This document shows, piece by piece, positions 8,259 through 18,292 of a stretch of DNA of 64,000 nt; within the stretch, counting starts at the first letter, position 1, and each line of letters opens with the position of its first letter. A program made the position numbers and the translations under genes. The stretch is from an uncultured Altererythrobacter sp. (GTDB lineage Bacteria; Pseudomonadota; Alphaproteobacteria; Sphingomonadales; Sphingomonadaceae): NCBI GenBank assembly GCA_913056125.1, contig CAJXNC010000010.1, forward strand, positions 46,522 to 110,521, given 5' to 3'. The notes beneath the pieces were generated by a model. The model made no database searches and was not told the origin of the DNA. It saw nothing but the letters and a program-made list of their open reading frames with translations.

Positions 8259-8974
8259 CGGCGCTGGCTTCCGATACCGCGATGGTTCTTGCCGCCGGTC
8301 TCGGCAAGCGCATGCGACCGCTCACTGCCTCGCAACCCAAGCCGCTGGTGCGCGTGGCGGGCAAGGCGTTGGTCGATCATGTGCTCGACAGGCTGGCCGA
8401 ATCCGGGATCGAGACGGCGGTGGTCAATGTTCACTACCTGGCCGATGCTCTCGAAGCACATGTGCTCGAGCGAAAGAGCCCGAAAATCCTTATTTCGGAC
8501 GAACGCGAAATGTTGATGGAAACAGGTGGCGGCATGGTCAAGGCGCAGGATTTGCTGCCCGATCCCTTTTTCAGCGTGAACAGCGACAATCTGTGGCTCG
8601 ATGGGCCGAAGGACGCCTTTGCCGATCTCTCGGCGCTGTGGGACGCGGAGCAAATGGACGCGCTGCTCCTGCTTGTGCCGCACAAGGGTGCCTCCAATTT
8701 CAGCGGCAAGGGCGATTTCCACATGGACGCCCATGGCAAGGTGCGCCGCCGCCGCTCGGGCCGGATTGCGCCCTATATCTTCACTGGCATCCAGCTCGTC
8801 TCCAAGAGGCTGTTGCGCGATGCGCCCGAGGGGCCATTCTCGATCAATCTGCTGTGGGACCGCGCAATCGAGGAAGAGCGGCTGTTCGGCCTCGCTTTTA
8901 CCGGTCGCTGGTTCGAAGTCGGCACGCCGCAAGCGATCCATCCGACCGAGCTTGCCCTCGTCGACGGCTGTTAG
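8255..8974 (+). CDS. murU: N-acetylmuramate alpha-1-phosphate uridylyltransferase MurU
   Basis: A 239-residue nucleotidyltransferase that makes UDP-MurNAc from MurNAc-1-phosphate. With AmgK it forms the known recycling bypass around MurA and MurB. The nucleotide-binding signature AAGLGKRMRPLT is at about 13-24 with the family Lys at 29 (QPKPLV), and NSD in FFSVNSDNLW supplies a metal-binding Asp. The size lacks the left-handed helix domain of GlmU, as expected for MurU. The start overlaps amgK and the end lies six bases from addB. Confidence 0.9.
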   Translation: MTALASDTAMVLAAGLGKRMRPLTASQPKPLVRVAGKALVDHVLDRLAESGIETAVVNVHYLADALEAHVLERKSPKILISDEREMLMETGGGMVKAQDLLPDPFFSVNSDNLWLDGPKDAFADLSALWDAEQMDALLLLVPHKGASNFSGKGDFHMDAHGKVRRRRSGRIAPYIFTGIQLVSKRLLRDAPEGPFSINLLWDRAIEEERLFGLAFTGRWFEVGTPQAIHPTELALVDGC

Positions 8975-8980
8975 GCGGCG

Positions 8981-11944
8981 ATGGGGGAGGGAAAGCCGGA
9001 AATATACTCCATCGCCGCGCATCGCGGCTTTGCCGATGCGCTGGTGGCTGGGCTGGTCCCCCGATATTCGGAAGAGGGCTTCGGTCTTGCCCGCCTGACC
9101 TTGCTCCTGCCCAGCAGCCGGACGGCGCGCACCCTTTCGGAGGCCTTTATCCGCCATTTTGGCGAGCAGGGCCTGAGCGGGCTGCTGATACCGCGCATGG
9201 CTGTAATCGGCGATCTCGAGCTGAATGAGAGCCTGGGGCCGTTGTTCGACGACATGGCGTTGGGCAGCGATATTCCTCGCGCCGCCGATCCCACATTTCG
9301 ATGGCTTCGTATCGCCGAATTGATCCGGGAGGTCCGCGGGGATGAGGCGCATAGGGGCAGCGCCCTGCTGCGCGAGGCTTACGAGCTTGGCCGGGTGATG
9401 GATCGGCTGCTGGTCGAGGAAATCGCGCCCGATGACCTGGTGGGTGAGCGGGTGAAGGGCCTTGTCGGCGACCTGGCAGGGCATTGGGTCGAGAGCCTGA
9501 CGCTGTTCGCCAAGGTGCACCAAATGTGGTTGTTCGAATTGCAGGAGCGCGGCGAAATCGATGCAGCCACGCGCCGAAACCTGCTGTTCCGCGAGATGGC
9601 TGCCCGTCTGCGTGACGATCCCCCGCAGTTTCCGGTCGTTGCGGCAGGTGTCACCAGTGCGGCTCCGGCGGTGGCGGACTTGCTGCGTGCAATTTCCGAA
9701 TTGCCCAATGGCGCGGTGGTCCTGCCCGATCTCGACCTGTCGATGGATCGCGCGGTGTGGGAGGAGCTCGGCAGCGCAGGCGCTCCGGGCGAGGAGACGC
9801 CTTTTATGCGCGGCGACGCGGTGACCCATCCGCAATACCATCTGAAGCTGCTGCTCAATCGCATGGGCATTGCCCGCGATGAGGTCGATCACTGGCACCG
9901 GGCCGGGCTGGGCAAGGGGCCACCTGCGCGCAGCCATGCCATTTCCAGCCTGTTCCTGCCGCCCGAGGCCAGTAAGGCTTGGGCGGGGCTCGAGCTCGAC
10001 AAGCGTCGCCTCGCCGGTGTGCGCATGGTCGAATGTGCCAATCCCGAGGAGGAGGCGCAGGCCATCGCCCTGCTCATGCGGCAGGCGATTGCCGAACCCG
10101 AGAAGCGCGTTTCGCTGATCACGCCCGATCGCGGGCTGGCGAGCCGGGTGGTGCAGCATTTGCGCCGCTGGAATATCGTCGCGGACGATACGGCGGGCAG
10201 GCCGCTGGCGCAGACGCCGGCAGGCCGCGTGCTGTTGCTGCTGGCCGAAGTCGCGGCGAAGCAGGCAGCCCCGGTTCCGCTGCTCGCTCTGTTGCAGCAT
10301 CCGCTGGTGAAACGCGAGGACGGACGCGAGGCCTGGCTCGATGCAGCCCGCAAGCTTGAGCTTAAGCTGCGCGGCCCGCGTCCCGCTGCCGGGCTTGTCG
10401 CCATGCGCGATATTGCCGTGAGGGTGAAGCTTGGACTTTGGTGGGACGAAGTCGAGAGCATCCTTGCCCCGCTCTGCGATGCTGGAGACGAAATCTCGCT
10501 GGCAGAACTATTCGATTTGCTGGCGCAGGCGGGCGAGCAACTATGCGGCAGGGGCCTGTGGGCGCAGGAAGACGGGCGCAGCCTGTCGCGCCTGGTCGAG
10601 GAATTGCGCTTGCAGGCGCGCGCTGTCGGAACGCGCATTGCGCTCGAGGATGCGCCCGCAGCGCTGCGCGATGCGATGGACCGGTTGGCGGTGCGTCCGC
10701 CCTATGGCGGTCACCCGCGCATTGCCATTTACGGCCTTCTCGAAGGGCGCATGACCCGCGCCGACCTTGTCATCTGTGCCGGGCTCAATGAGGGGACATG
10801 GCCGGGCGGCTCTTCCTCCGATCCGGTGCTTGCGCCGGCCGTCTTGCGTGCACTCGGCGTTCCGGGCCCCGAATTCAGCATCGGCCTGTCCGCGCATGAC
10901 CTTGCCGGGGCCATGGGCGCGCCCGAAGTGGTGCTTAGCCGCGCACGGCGTGATGCGGGCGGTCCGGTGATCGCCTCGCGCTTCTGGCTGCGGGTGCAGG
11001 CGTTGCTGGGTGAGGATTTGCTCGAGCGGTACATGGATGAGCAGCCGGTTCTTTGGGCCGAGTTCATCGACGCGCAGGAGGAGCTTCCTCCCCATCCGCG
11101 CCCGCAGCCCAAGCCCAGCTCCGAACAGCGGCGCGCTCGGATCAGCGTCACCGCGCTCGATAGGCTGCGAAGCGATCCCTACCAGTTCTACGCCTCCAAC
11201 ATCCTCAGCCTCGAGGAATTGCGCCTGGTCGAGGCCGAACCCGATGCCGCCTGGCAGGGCACGCTGGCGCACAAGATCTTGCAGGACTGGCACGACAAAA
11301 AGGGCACGCTGGAGGAGTTGGCGGACCAGCATCTCGGCGCAATGCATGCACACCCGCTGATGCGCGCTTTGTGGCGGCCGCGGCTGATGAAGGCGCTCGA
11401 ATGGGTGCAGAGCGAGGTCGAAAGCGATCCCTCGCGCATTCCCACGGTGATCGAGAAGAAGCGCGAAGCCACTTTCAAGGGCGTCACGGTTTCGGGCAAG
11501 CCCGACCGGATCGACCGGCTGGGCGACGGCACGCTTGCGGTGGTCGATTACAAGACCGGTTCACCGCCTTCGGGCAAGGAGGTGGAGGCGGGCTATGCGC
11601 TCCAGCTCGGCACGCTTGGCTTGATGGTGCAGGCAGGCGCCTTCGAAACACTGCAGGGTACGCCTAGCGTGTTTGAATACTGGTCGCTCGGCAAGAGCGA
11701 GAAGAGCGAGACCGGCTTCGGCTATGTCACCACGCCGCTCAAGGTCGGGGCCAAGCGCAGCGGTATCGCGCCCGAGGAATTCCTGCCGCAGACCGAGGCA
11801 TTCCTTTTCGATGCGCTCGACAGGTGGATCCTGGGCGAGGAGCCTTTCACCGCGCGGCTCAATCCCGATGCCAAGGTTTACAATGCCTATGACCAGCTCA
11901 TGCGGCTCGATGAATGGCTGGGGCGCGAGGACGGCAAGTCATGA
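8981..11944 (+). CDS. addB: Double-strand break repair protein AddB
   Basis: The 987-residue AddB subunit of the AddAB helicase-nuclease, which processes double-strand breaks for RecA loading in bacteria lacking RecBCD. A degenerate UvrD-like N-terminal half (LLLPSSRTARTL region) is followed by a RecB-type nuclease domain. There GKPDRIDR and VVDYKTG (Asp856 to Lys858) carry the acidic and Lys residues of the active site. The start ATG lies just after the murU stop, and the end overlaps the addA ATG as ATGA, the usual gene order in alphaproteobacteria. Confidence 0.94.
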   Translation: MGEGKPEIYSIAAHRGFADALVAGLVPRYSEEGFGLARLTLLLPSSRTARTLSEAFIRHFGEQGLSGLLIPRMAVIGDLELNESLGPLFDDMALGSDIPRAADPTFRWLRIAELIREVRGDEAHRGSALLREAYELGRVMDRLLVEEIAPDDLVGERVKGLVGDLAGHWVESLTLFAKVHQMWLFELQERGEIDAATRRNLLFREMAARLRDDPPQFPVVAAGVTSAAPAVADLLRAISELPNGAVVLPDLDLSMDRAVWEELGSAGAPGEETPFMRGDAVTHPQYHLKLLLNRMGIARDEVDHWHRAGLGKGPPARSHAISSLFLPPEASKAWAGLELDKRRLAGVRMVECANPEEEAQAIALLMRQAIAEPEKRVSLITPDRGLASRVVQHLRRWNIVADDTAGRPLAQTPAGRVLLLLAEVAAKQAAPVPLLALLQHPLVKREDGREAWLDAARKLELKLRGPRPAAGLVAMRDIAVRVKLGLWWDEVESILAPLCDAGDEISLAELFDLLAQAGEQLCGRGLWAQEDGRSLSRLVEELRLQARAVGTRIALEDAPAALRDAMDRLAVRPPYGGHPRIAIYGLLEGRMTRADLVICAGLNEGTWPGGSSSDPVLAPAVLRALGVPGPEFSIGLSAHDLAGAMGAPEVVLSRARRDAGGPVIASRFWLRVQALLGEDLLERYMDEQPVLWAEFIDAQEELPPHPRPQPKPSSEQRRARISVTALDRLRSDPYQFYASNILSLEELRLVEAEPDAAWQGTLAHKILQDWHDKKGTLEELADQHLGAMHAHPLMRALWRPRLMKALEWVQSEVESDPSRIPTVIEKKREATFKGVTVSGKPDRIDRLGDGTLAVVDYKTGSPPSGKEVEAGYALQLGTLGLMVQAGAFETLQGTPSVFEYWSLGKSEKSETGFGYVTTPLKVGAKRSGIAPEEFLPQTEAFLFDALDRWILGEEPFTARLNPDAKVYNAYDQLMRLDEWLGREDGKS

Positions 11945-14900
11945 GCGGCGCGGGCAAGGTCTTTCCGCTGCAGGGCAACCAGAAGCAGGCGGTCGACCCG
12001 CGCGATTCTGTGTGGCTGTCCGCATCTGCGGGTACGGGCAAGACGCAGGTCCTCTCGGCACGCGTGCTGCGCCTGTTGCTGCGCAAAGACGTTCGGCCAG
12101 AACAGCTCCTGTGCCTGACTTTCACCAAGGCGGGCGCGACGGAAATGGCCACGCGCGTCAATGCCGTGCTGGCGCGCTGGGTACGCATGAAGGATGAGGC
12201 GCTGGGCGCCGACCTGCTTGCCATTGGAGCGAAGAATACGCCCGAAACCCGAGAGCGTGCGCGAACTCTGTTCGCCAGCGTGCTCGATTGTCCCGGCGGA
12301 GGATTGAGGATCGATACGATCCACGCCTTCGCGCAATATCTGCTCTCCGCCTTCCCGATCGAGGCGAATATCGCCCCCGGCACGCGCCCGATGGAGGATC
12401 GCGACCGCGAATTGCTCGCCCACCGCGTGCTGGAGGATTTGGTGGGCAGATGGGAGAAGCAGGGCGACAAGGCTTCAATTTCCGCGCTCGAAGACTTGTC
12501 GATCCGCATGGGTGCCGATGGCGCACGCAGCTGGATGATGCGCTGTGCGCAGACCCGCGCGGCCTTTTTCGGGCCCGGCGCGCTGCAACCGCCCATGCGG
12601 CCTCGCATCAATGCACTGCTAGGGATTGGCGAGGACGAAACGCGCGAACAGCTGGCCGAGTGGTGTAGTGATGAAGAGTTCGATGTCGCTGCGCTTCGCC
12701 GGGTGGGTGATGCGTATGCCGCATGGGGAACCAAGTCGGCGCTGTCCTATCTGGCACCGATCGAGGCCTGGCTTGCGGCAAGTTCCGTGCAGCGGTTCGA
12801 GGATTGCCTTGCGCTCAAGCAGGCGCTGTTCAACGACAAGGGCGAGCTCAAATACCAGAATTCTATCCTCAAGCAGGATCCCGGTGTGGACGGGGCAGGG
12901 GCAGACCTGCTGCAGGCGCTCGACACAGTGCTGGCGCGCAAGGCGCTGTTCGATGTGGCCGATTTCATTACCCCCGCACTCGCTATCGGGCGGCAGTTCG
13001 CGCTCGACTGGGATGAGGCAAAGCAGCGCGAAGGGCTTGTCGATTTCGACGATTTGATCCGGCAGGCGGCGGAACTGCTCGGCACGGCAGGGCTGGGCGA
13101 GTGGATCCGCTACAAGCTTGACCGGCAGTTCGACCATATCTTGATCGACGAAGCGCAGGATACGAATGAGGCGCAATGGTCCATCGTCGATGCGCTGACG
13201 GGCGACTTCTTCACCGGGCTCGGCCAGCGCGACGGAAAACTGCGCACGATCTTCGTGGTGGGCGATTACAAGCAGGCGATCTTCCGCTTCCAGGGGACCA
13301 GCCCGGAAAATTTCGCCAGCGCGCGCGAACGCTATCGCAAGCAGATGGCGGAATGGGCGGACAATGCTGCGGAATTGCAGCTGAATTTCGAGGCGCGCGA
13401 ATTGGTCGAGCTTGGGCTGGGCCGCTCCTACCGCACCGCGCAGGATGTGCTCACATTCGTGGACCGCGCCATCGAGACCATCGGCCCCGAGCGCTTCGGC
13501 CGCATCGATCATGAGGACCATGTCGGTGATGCCGAACGGCCCGGCCTCGTGACCTTATGGCAGCCGGTTCCCGCCATTCCCGATGACGAAGACGAGGATG
13601 GCGCGGCAGACGGCTGGATCTCTGCGCCCGAGCGGCGCATGGCGGATCGTATTGCCGCGCAGGTGAAGCAGTGGATGCGCGAGGGCTTCCCGCTGGTGAA
13701 AGGCGGTAAGCGCAATGCCACGCCGGGCGATGTCATGGTGCTGGTCAGGAAACGCCGTGAGCTTGCCGGGCTGGTGGTCGCCCGCCTTCATGCTGCTCGC
13801 GTTCCCGTTGCCGGTGTCGACCGCCTTCGGCTGGGCGCGCCTTTGGCGGTCAAGGACTTGATTGCTGCATTGCGCTTTGCCGCACAACCGGCTGACAGCC
13901 TGAGCCTTGCCAGCCTGCTTGTCTCGCCGATCTTCGGCTGGAGCCAGGAGGATTTGCTGCAGCATGGCTATCACGAAGAACGCGTTCCTTTGTGGGATCA
14001 TTTGCGCGATTGTGCAGATTCCAAGGTGCAGCAAAGCATTGAATCTCTGAGAGACCTGCTGCGCATTGCCGACTTCGAACCACCCCAGGCCATGCTGCAC
14101 TGGATGCTCGTCGGGCCGTGGCGCGCGCGCAGCAAACTGATCGCAAGGCTGGGGAGCGAGGCCGCCGATCCGATCGACGAATTGCTCAATGCCGCACTGG
14201 CCTATTCCGCTTCGCATACGCCCAGCCTGCAGGGATTCCTGCAATGGTTTGCCGCGAACGATGAAGAGTTGAAACGCGATGCCGAAGGGGCAAGCGGGCA
14301 GGTGCGGGTCATGACCGTGCATGGCTCCAAGGGGTTGCAGGCACCCATCGTCATCCTGGCCGATGCCTGCGGAAATCCCGACACTTCGCGCATGCGCGGG
14401 CTCGAACTGGAGGAGAAGCTGCCGGGCGGGGAAGGCCGCAAAGTGCCGCTGCCAGATCTGCGCAAGGAAGAGAAAGTCGGCCCGATCTTGGAAGTCGAGG
14501 AGGCGGAGAAGGCGGCCGAGCGCGAAGAACATTGGCGGCTGCTCTATGTCGCCATGACTCGCGCGGAAGAGGCGCTGTTTATCGGCGGCGCGCTGGGCAA
14601 GCGTGAGAAGGCGCCGGCGGAAGATAGCTGGTACGCGCAGCTCGCTCCGCTGTTCGAGGGCGAGGAGCTGGCAGACCCGATCTGGGGCATGCGCAAGGAG
14701 ATTGGCGGCAGCCCCGATCCTGTTGCGAAACGCGATGGCGCGGCTGCGGCAGGGACCATTGCGCTTCCCGATTGGGCGCTGCATCCCATCGGTCCCGAAC
14801 CGCGTCCACCGCGCCCGCTCGCCCCGTCATCCGCAGGCGAGGACCATGGTTCCGACCCGCCTTTGCCGCCCGAGATTGCCGAGACCGCGGCAAGGCGCGG

Positions 14901-15396
14901 GGTGCTGATGCACAGCCTGCTCGAGCGCCTGCCGGGCGTGCCAGTAGCCGAACGCGAGGCGCAGGGCCGTCATTGGCTCAGGCGGCAGGCCGGTGACCTT
15001 CCCGACCCCGATCGAGAGGACATGTTGGCGCGCGCGCTGACCGTGATTTCCGAACCGGGCTGGGCGGACTTGTTCGGACCCGACGCGCTGGCAGAGGTGC
15101 CGCTTGCCGCCACGGTGGAGGGACAGGTCATTGCCGGCACGGCGGACCGCCTGCTGGTGACGGCCGAGAAGGTGCGCGTAGTCGATTTCAAGACCGCGCG
15201 CCGCCCGCCGGGTTCGCTCGAAGAAATCCCCGACGGGATCGTCAAGCAGATGGGCGCCTATGCTGCCGCTCTGGCCGCGATCTTCCCCGACAAGTCGGTG
15301 GAAGCGGCAGTGCTTTATACGCAGACGCCGCTATTGATTGAGATTCCGGGGGATATCCTTGCTGCCAACAAACCCCGCTTGGCCCCGATTGAGTAA
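11941..15396 (+). CDS. addA: Double-strand break repair helicase-nuclease AddA
   Basis: A 1151-residue UvrD-family helicase fused to a RecB-type nuclease and partner of AddB. Walker A ASAGTGKTQ is at 28-36, the DEAQD box is in LIDEAQDTNEAQW, helicase motif V/VI regions read TVHGSKGLQ and LYVAMTRAE, and the C-terminal nuclease motif DFKTARR is at about 1082. ATG 11941 overlaps the addB stop; a longer frame from 11914 lies inside addB and is not supported. Typical AddA length. Confidence 0.95.
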   Translation: MSGAGKVFPLQGNQKQAVDPRDSVWLSASAGTGKTQVLSARVLRLLLRKDVRPEQLLCLTFTKAGATEMATRVNAVLARWVRMKDEALGADLLAIGAKNTPETRERARTLFASVLDCPGGGLRIDTIHAFAQYLLSAFPIEANIAPGTRPMEDRDRELLAHRVLEDLVGRWEKQGDKASISALEDLSIRMGADGARSWMMRCAQTRAAFFGPGALQPPMRPRINALLGIGEDETREQLAEWCSDEEFDVAALRRVGDAYAAWGTKSALSYLAPIEAWLAASSVQRFEDCLALKQALFNDKGELKYQNSILKQDPGVDGAGADLLQALDTVLARKALFDVADFITPALAIGRQFALDWDEAKQREGLVDFDDLIRQAAELLGTAGLGEWIRYKLDRQFDHILIDEAQDTNEAQWSIVDALTGDFFTGLGQRDGKLRTIFVVGDYKQAIFRFQGTSPENFASARERYRKQMAEWADNAAELQLNFEARELVELGLGRSYRTAQDVLTFVDRAIETIGPERFGRIDHEDHVGDAERPGLVTLWQPVPAIPDDEDEDGAADGWISAPERRMADRIAAQVKQWMREGFPLVKGGKRNATPGDVMVLVRKRRELAGLVVARLHAARVPVAGVDRLRLGAPLAVKDLIAALRFAAQPADSLSLASLLVSPIFGWSQEDLLQHGYHEERVPLWDHLRDCADSKVQQSIESLRDLLRIADFEPPQAMLHWMLVGPWRARSKLIARLGSEAADPIDELLNAALAYSASHTPSLQGFLQWFAANDEELKRDAEGASGQVRVMTVHGSKGLQAPIVILADACGNPDTSRMRGLELEEKLPGGEGRKVPLPDLRKEEKVGPILEVEEAEKAAEREEHWRLLYVAMTRAEEALFIGGALGKREKAPAEDSWYAQLAPLFEGEELADPIWGMRKEIGGSPDPVAKRDGAAAAGTIALPDWALHPIGPEPRPPRPLAPSSAGEDHGSDPPLPPEIAETAARRGVLMHSLLERLPGVPVAEREAQGRHWLRRQAGDLPDPDREDMLARALTVISEPGWADLFGPDALAEVPLAATVEGQVIAGTADRLLVTAEKVRVVDFKTARRPPGSLEEIPDGIVKQMGAYAAALAAIFPDKSVEAAVLYTQTPLLIEIPGDILAANKPRLAPIE

Positions 15397-15466
15397 TGCT
15401 TTGCGCCTGTGCCATTGCCTGCGCCGAAAGCGCGCCTAGATATGGGCCAATAACAGGAGATATTCC

Positions 15467-15787
15467 ATGGCCACGAAGACCATCACCGATGCCAGTTTCC
15501 AGGAAGATGTGATCGATTCGGACAAGCCCGTCCTCGTCGATTTCTGGGCCGACTGGTGCGGCCCCTGCAAGATGATTGCACCCGCGCTGGAAGAGATCAG
15601 CGACGAGCTGGAGGGCCAGGTGACTATCGCCAAGATGGACATCATGGAAAATCCCGATGTTCCCGGCGCAATGGGGGTGCAGTCGATCCCCTTCCTCGTC
15701 CTGTTCAAGGACGGCAAGCCGGTAGCGCACAAGATGGGTGCTGCACCCAAGAGCCAGCTCAAGGGCTGGATCGAAAGCGTTATCTAG
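15467..15787 (+). CDS. trxA: Thioredoxin 1
   Basis: A 106-residue cytoplasmic thiol-disulfide reductant. The active site WCGPCK is at 30-35 (Cys31, Cys34), with the cis-Pro block QSIPFLVLF further on. A strong AGGAGA site lies before the ATG. It sits 70 bases after addA and converges on the IMPase gene with a 14-base gap, so no separate terminator is visible. Confidence 0.97.
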   Translation: MATKTITDASFQEDVIDSDKPVLVDFWADWCGPCKMIAPALEEISDELEGQVTIAKMDIMENPDVPGAMGVQSIPFLVLFKDGKPVAHKMGAAPKSQLKGWIESVI

Positions 15788-15801
15788 GCTGGCGGGACGG
15801 A

Positions 15802-16599
15802 TCAGGGCAGGGCGTCGAGCCGCCCGGCCAATTCGTCCCACAATTGAGGGCTGGCCGCCCCGATCAGCCCTTTGCGGGCCCATTCATCGACGCGGTAGGG
15901 TGAGCCGTCATAGCGCGCGGCTTTCCCGCCAGCTTCGTTGAGCCAGAGGCATCCGGCGGCATGGTCCCATGCTAGCGTGCGCTCGAACACCGATACATCG
16001 TTCACTCCCAGGCCGAGCCGCGGATATTGCTCCGCCGCGCAATAGGGGATGTCGGTCAGCCGGTAATGCGGGGCGATCTCTTCCATCATCGCCACGCGCT
16101 GGCCCTGGTCCATGAAGATCATCGAAATGGCCGCCACAGGTACGGATTGGCCCGTGCCTCGTGCGTTCACCTTCTCGCCATCGATAAAGGCGCCCTGGCC
16201 CCTATGCGCGGCGCAGAAGCGTTCGGTCAGGCAATCGTAGATCCAGCCCGATTGCGCTTCGCCGCCATCGGCGCGGGCGATCAAGATGCCGAATGGCGGT
16301 TGCCCGCTGGCAAAATTGCGGGTGCCGTCCACCGGATCGACTATCCAGCAAGCCTCGTCGAGCGCGCGTAGCACGGTGGCATCGGCATGGGCGCTTTCCT
16401 CTCCGACGACCGGGAGGTCGGCCAGCTTGGTCAGGCTTTCGGTCAGCAGAGCTTCGGCCTCGCGGTCGGCAATGGTGACGGGGTCATTGCCACCCTTGTC
16501 CTGCACTTCGCCGGCCTTGAGGTTGCGGTAACGCGGGAGGATCGCCTTTGCGCTCACCTCGCGCATCAGCGCCAGGATCTCGCGATCGAGAATGCTCAT
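15802..16599 (-). CDS. Inositol monophosphatase family phosphatase
   Basis: A 265-residue Mg-dependent phosphatase. The EES motif VVGEESA, the metal-binding DPVDGTRNF and the C-terminal WDHAAGCLW block are all present, which define the IMPase family. The true substrate could be inositol phosphate, histidinol phosphate or another small phosphate ester. The motif set alone does not decide, though the histidinol-phosphatase-like members are common in this group. ATG at 16599 was chosen; it starts ten bases after the argJ stop, so the two probably share a transcript. Confidence 0.85.
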   Translation of the reverse strand: MSILDREILALMREVSAKAILPRYRNLKAGEVQDKGGNDPVTIADREAEALLTESLTKLADLPVVGEESAHADATVLRALDEACWIVDPVDGTRNFASGQPPFGILIARADGGEAQSGWIYDCLTERFCAAHRGQGAFIDGEKVNARGTGQSVPVAAISMIFMDQGQRVAMMEEIAPHYRLTDIPYCAAEQYPRLGLGVNDVSVFERTLAWDHAAGCLWLNEAGGKAARYDGSPYRVDEWARKGLIGAASPQLWDELAGRLDALP

Positions 16600-16609
16600 G
16601 AGCGCCCCC

Positions 16610-17872
16610 TCACGATCGATAATCGGCGTTGATCGAAATGTATCCGTGGGTGAGGTCGCAGGTCCAAACGGTAGCATGGCCAGCGCCGAGGCCGATATCG
16701 ACCGCGATGTCGATCTCCTGCCCGGCAAGGTGCTTGGCGACCGGAGCTTCGTCATAGTCGGGCAGGGGCAGGCCGTCTTTCGCGGCCCAGATGCCGCCGA
16801 AGCCGATGGAGAGCTTGTCCCGGTCTGCTGGCTCACCCGCCTTGCCGACAGCCATGACCACGCGGCCCCAATTGGCGTCTTCCCCGGCAATGGCGGTCTT
16901 CACCAGAGGGGAGTTGGCGATGGCGAGACCGATACGGCGCGCGCTTTCGTCCGAAACCGCACCGCTCACATCGATGGAGATGAATTTCTGCGCGCCTTCG
17001 CCGTCGCGTACCACGAGATGGGCGAGCTGGCGGCACAGATCCTCCAGCGCGGCCATGAAGGCATCGGCGCCGGGGCTGTCGAAACTCGATAGCGGGGCAT
17101 TGCCGGCCTTGCCGGTGGCGAAGGCGAGTACGGTGTCGCTGGTCGAAGTGTCGCTATCGACCGTGATGCAAGAATAGCTCTTCTCGTTCGCGGCGGAGAG
17201 GCATTGCTGCAGGAAAGCGGGCGTCACGGCGGCATCGGTGAAGATGTAACCGAGCATGGTCGCCATGTCGGGCGCGATCATGCCGCTGCCCTTGATGAAG
17301 CCGTTCAGCGTCACGCGCGTATCGCCGAGCATGGCCGAGGTCGTCGCGCCCTTGGCGAAAGTGTCGGTCGTGCCGATCGTGTTGGCCGCATCTTCCCATG
17401 AACAGGGCTCTGCGGTCAGCGCGGCCGCCACGCCTGCCTCGGCCTTGTCCTTGGGCAAGGGAACACCGATCACGCCGGTCGAGGAGACCAGCACTTCGGA
17501 TGGCGCGCAGCCAAGGTGGCCGGCGACTTGCGCCATGATCTGTTCGACCGCCTCGCGCCCGCGAAAGCCGGTGAAGGCGTTGGAATTGCCGGCATTGACG
17601 ATGAGCGCGCGCGCTTTGCCCGCCTTGACCTGCTCACGTCCCATTTCGACTTCGGTCGAGCAGCAGACATTCTTCGTGAACACGCCTGCGAGCGCGGTGC
17701 CCTCGGCCAGTTCGGCATAGGTCAGGTCGCAGCGGTCCCAATTCTTGTAGCGCGCCCGCGCCACGCGCAGGGTCACACCCTCGATATCGGGCATGTCGGG
17801 GAAGGGCAGGGCAAGAGGCGAAGTTTCGAGTTCCATGCTGGCGCGCATACTTGCTGGCAGGGTCAGGGACAA
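16610..17872 (-). CDS. argJ: Glutamate N-acetyltransferase / amino-acid acetyltransferase ArgJ
   Basis: A bifunctional enzyme of arginine synthesis that recycles the acetyl group from N-acetylornithine to glutamate. The precursor is cut by itself before a conserved Thr. That site is the block GMIAPDMATMLGY with Thr205 as the new N-terminus and nucleophile. Other family blocks are LIVNAGNSNAFTG, KGATTSAMLGD and ITVDSDTSTSDT. About 420 residues, a normal length. Internal ATGs at residues 9 and 13 are possible starts, and the second would begin closer to the usual N-terminus. It is followed by the IMPase gene. Confidence 0.95.
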   Translation of the reverse strand: MSLTLPASMRASMELETSPLALPFPDMPDIEGVTLRVARARYKNWDRCDLTYAELAEGTALAGVFTKNVCCSTEVEMGREQVKAGKARALIVNAGNSNAFTGFRGREAVEQIMAQVAGHLGCAPSEVLVSSTGVIGVPLPKDKAEAGVAAALTAEPCSWEDAANTIGTTDTFAKGATTSAMLGDTRVTLNGFIKGSGMIAPDMATMLGYIFTDAAVTPAFLQQCLSAANEKSYSCITVDSDTSTSDTVLAFATGKAGNAPLSSFDSPGADAFMAALEDLCRQLAHLVVRDGEGAQKFISIDVSGAVSDESARRIGLAIANSPLVKTAIAGEDANWGRVVMAVGKAGEPADRDKLSIGFGGIWAAKDGLPLPDYDEAPVAKHLAGQEIDIAVDIGLGAGHATVWTCDLTHGYISINADYRS

Positions 17873-17941
17873 TCCGCCAATATTCAGCGCAAAGTAACGC
17901 CCCTGGCATAGACATGCGACAATAGATCGCTATCTGGACCC

Positions 17942-18208
17942 ATGATGCTGCGTCAATTGCTGACCCTGCTTGCCGTTTTCACCGGGCTTACCGCCGCGGT
18001 CGAGCCGGCGCGTGCGCTCGATGCCGGGGTCCAGACCGTGCACATGACGCAGGATGTGGCCTCCTGCCAGGTTCAGGCGGCCCATTTGCGGCAGCAGCGC
18101 GAGAATCCTCGCCAGCTTACCGAAACGGATGCGGAAAATTGCATTCGCCCGGTCCTGCCGATCTATGTGCCTACAGTCATGCTCAAGGCAGACCGCGCCC
18201 GCGAATAG
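17942..18208 (+). CDS. Small exported protein of unknown function
   Basis: An 88-residue protein with a classical signal peptide (MMLRQLLTLLAVFTGLTAA, cleavage probably near 24-26). The mature part has two cysteines (about 42 and 67) that could form a disulfide. I do not recognise a family. It starts 69 bases from the divergent argJ start and ends 84 bases before secA; shared transcription with secA is possible but not shown. Confidence 0.6.
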   Translation: MMLRQLLTLLAVFTGLTAAVEPARALDAGVQTVHMTQDVASCQVQAAHLRQQRENPRQLTETDAENCIRPVLPIYVPTVMLKADRARE

Positions 18209-18292
18209 GCTCCCCGCCTCACATCGCAGCCCCTTTTCCCAGGCCGCGCGATAGCGCGTGGCCCATCTCCATATTCCGACAGGATCACGCCC

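Noticed and set aside
8120..10300. 726-codon open frame antisense to amgK, murU and addB
   Set aside because: Shadow of well-supported plus-strand genes; low-complexity composition and no ribosome site.
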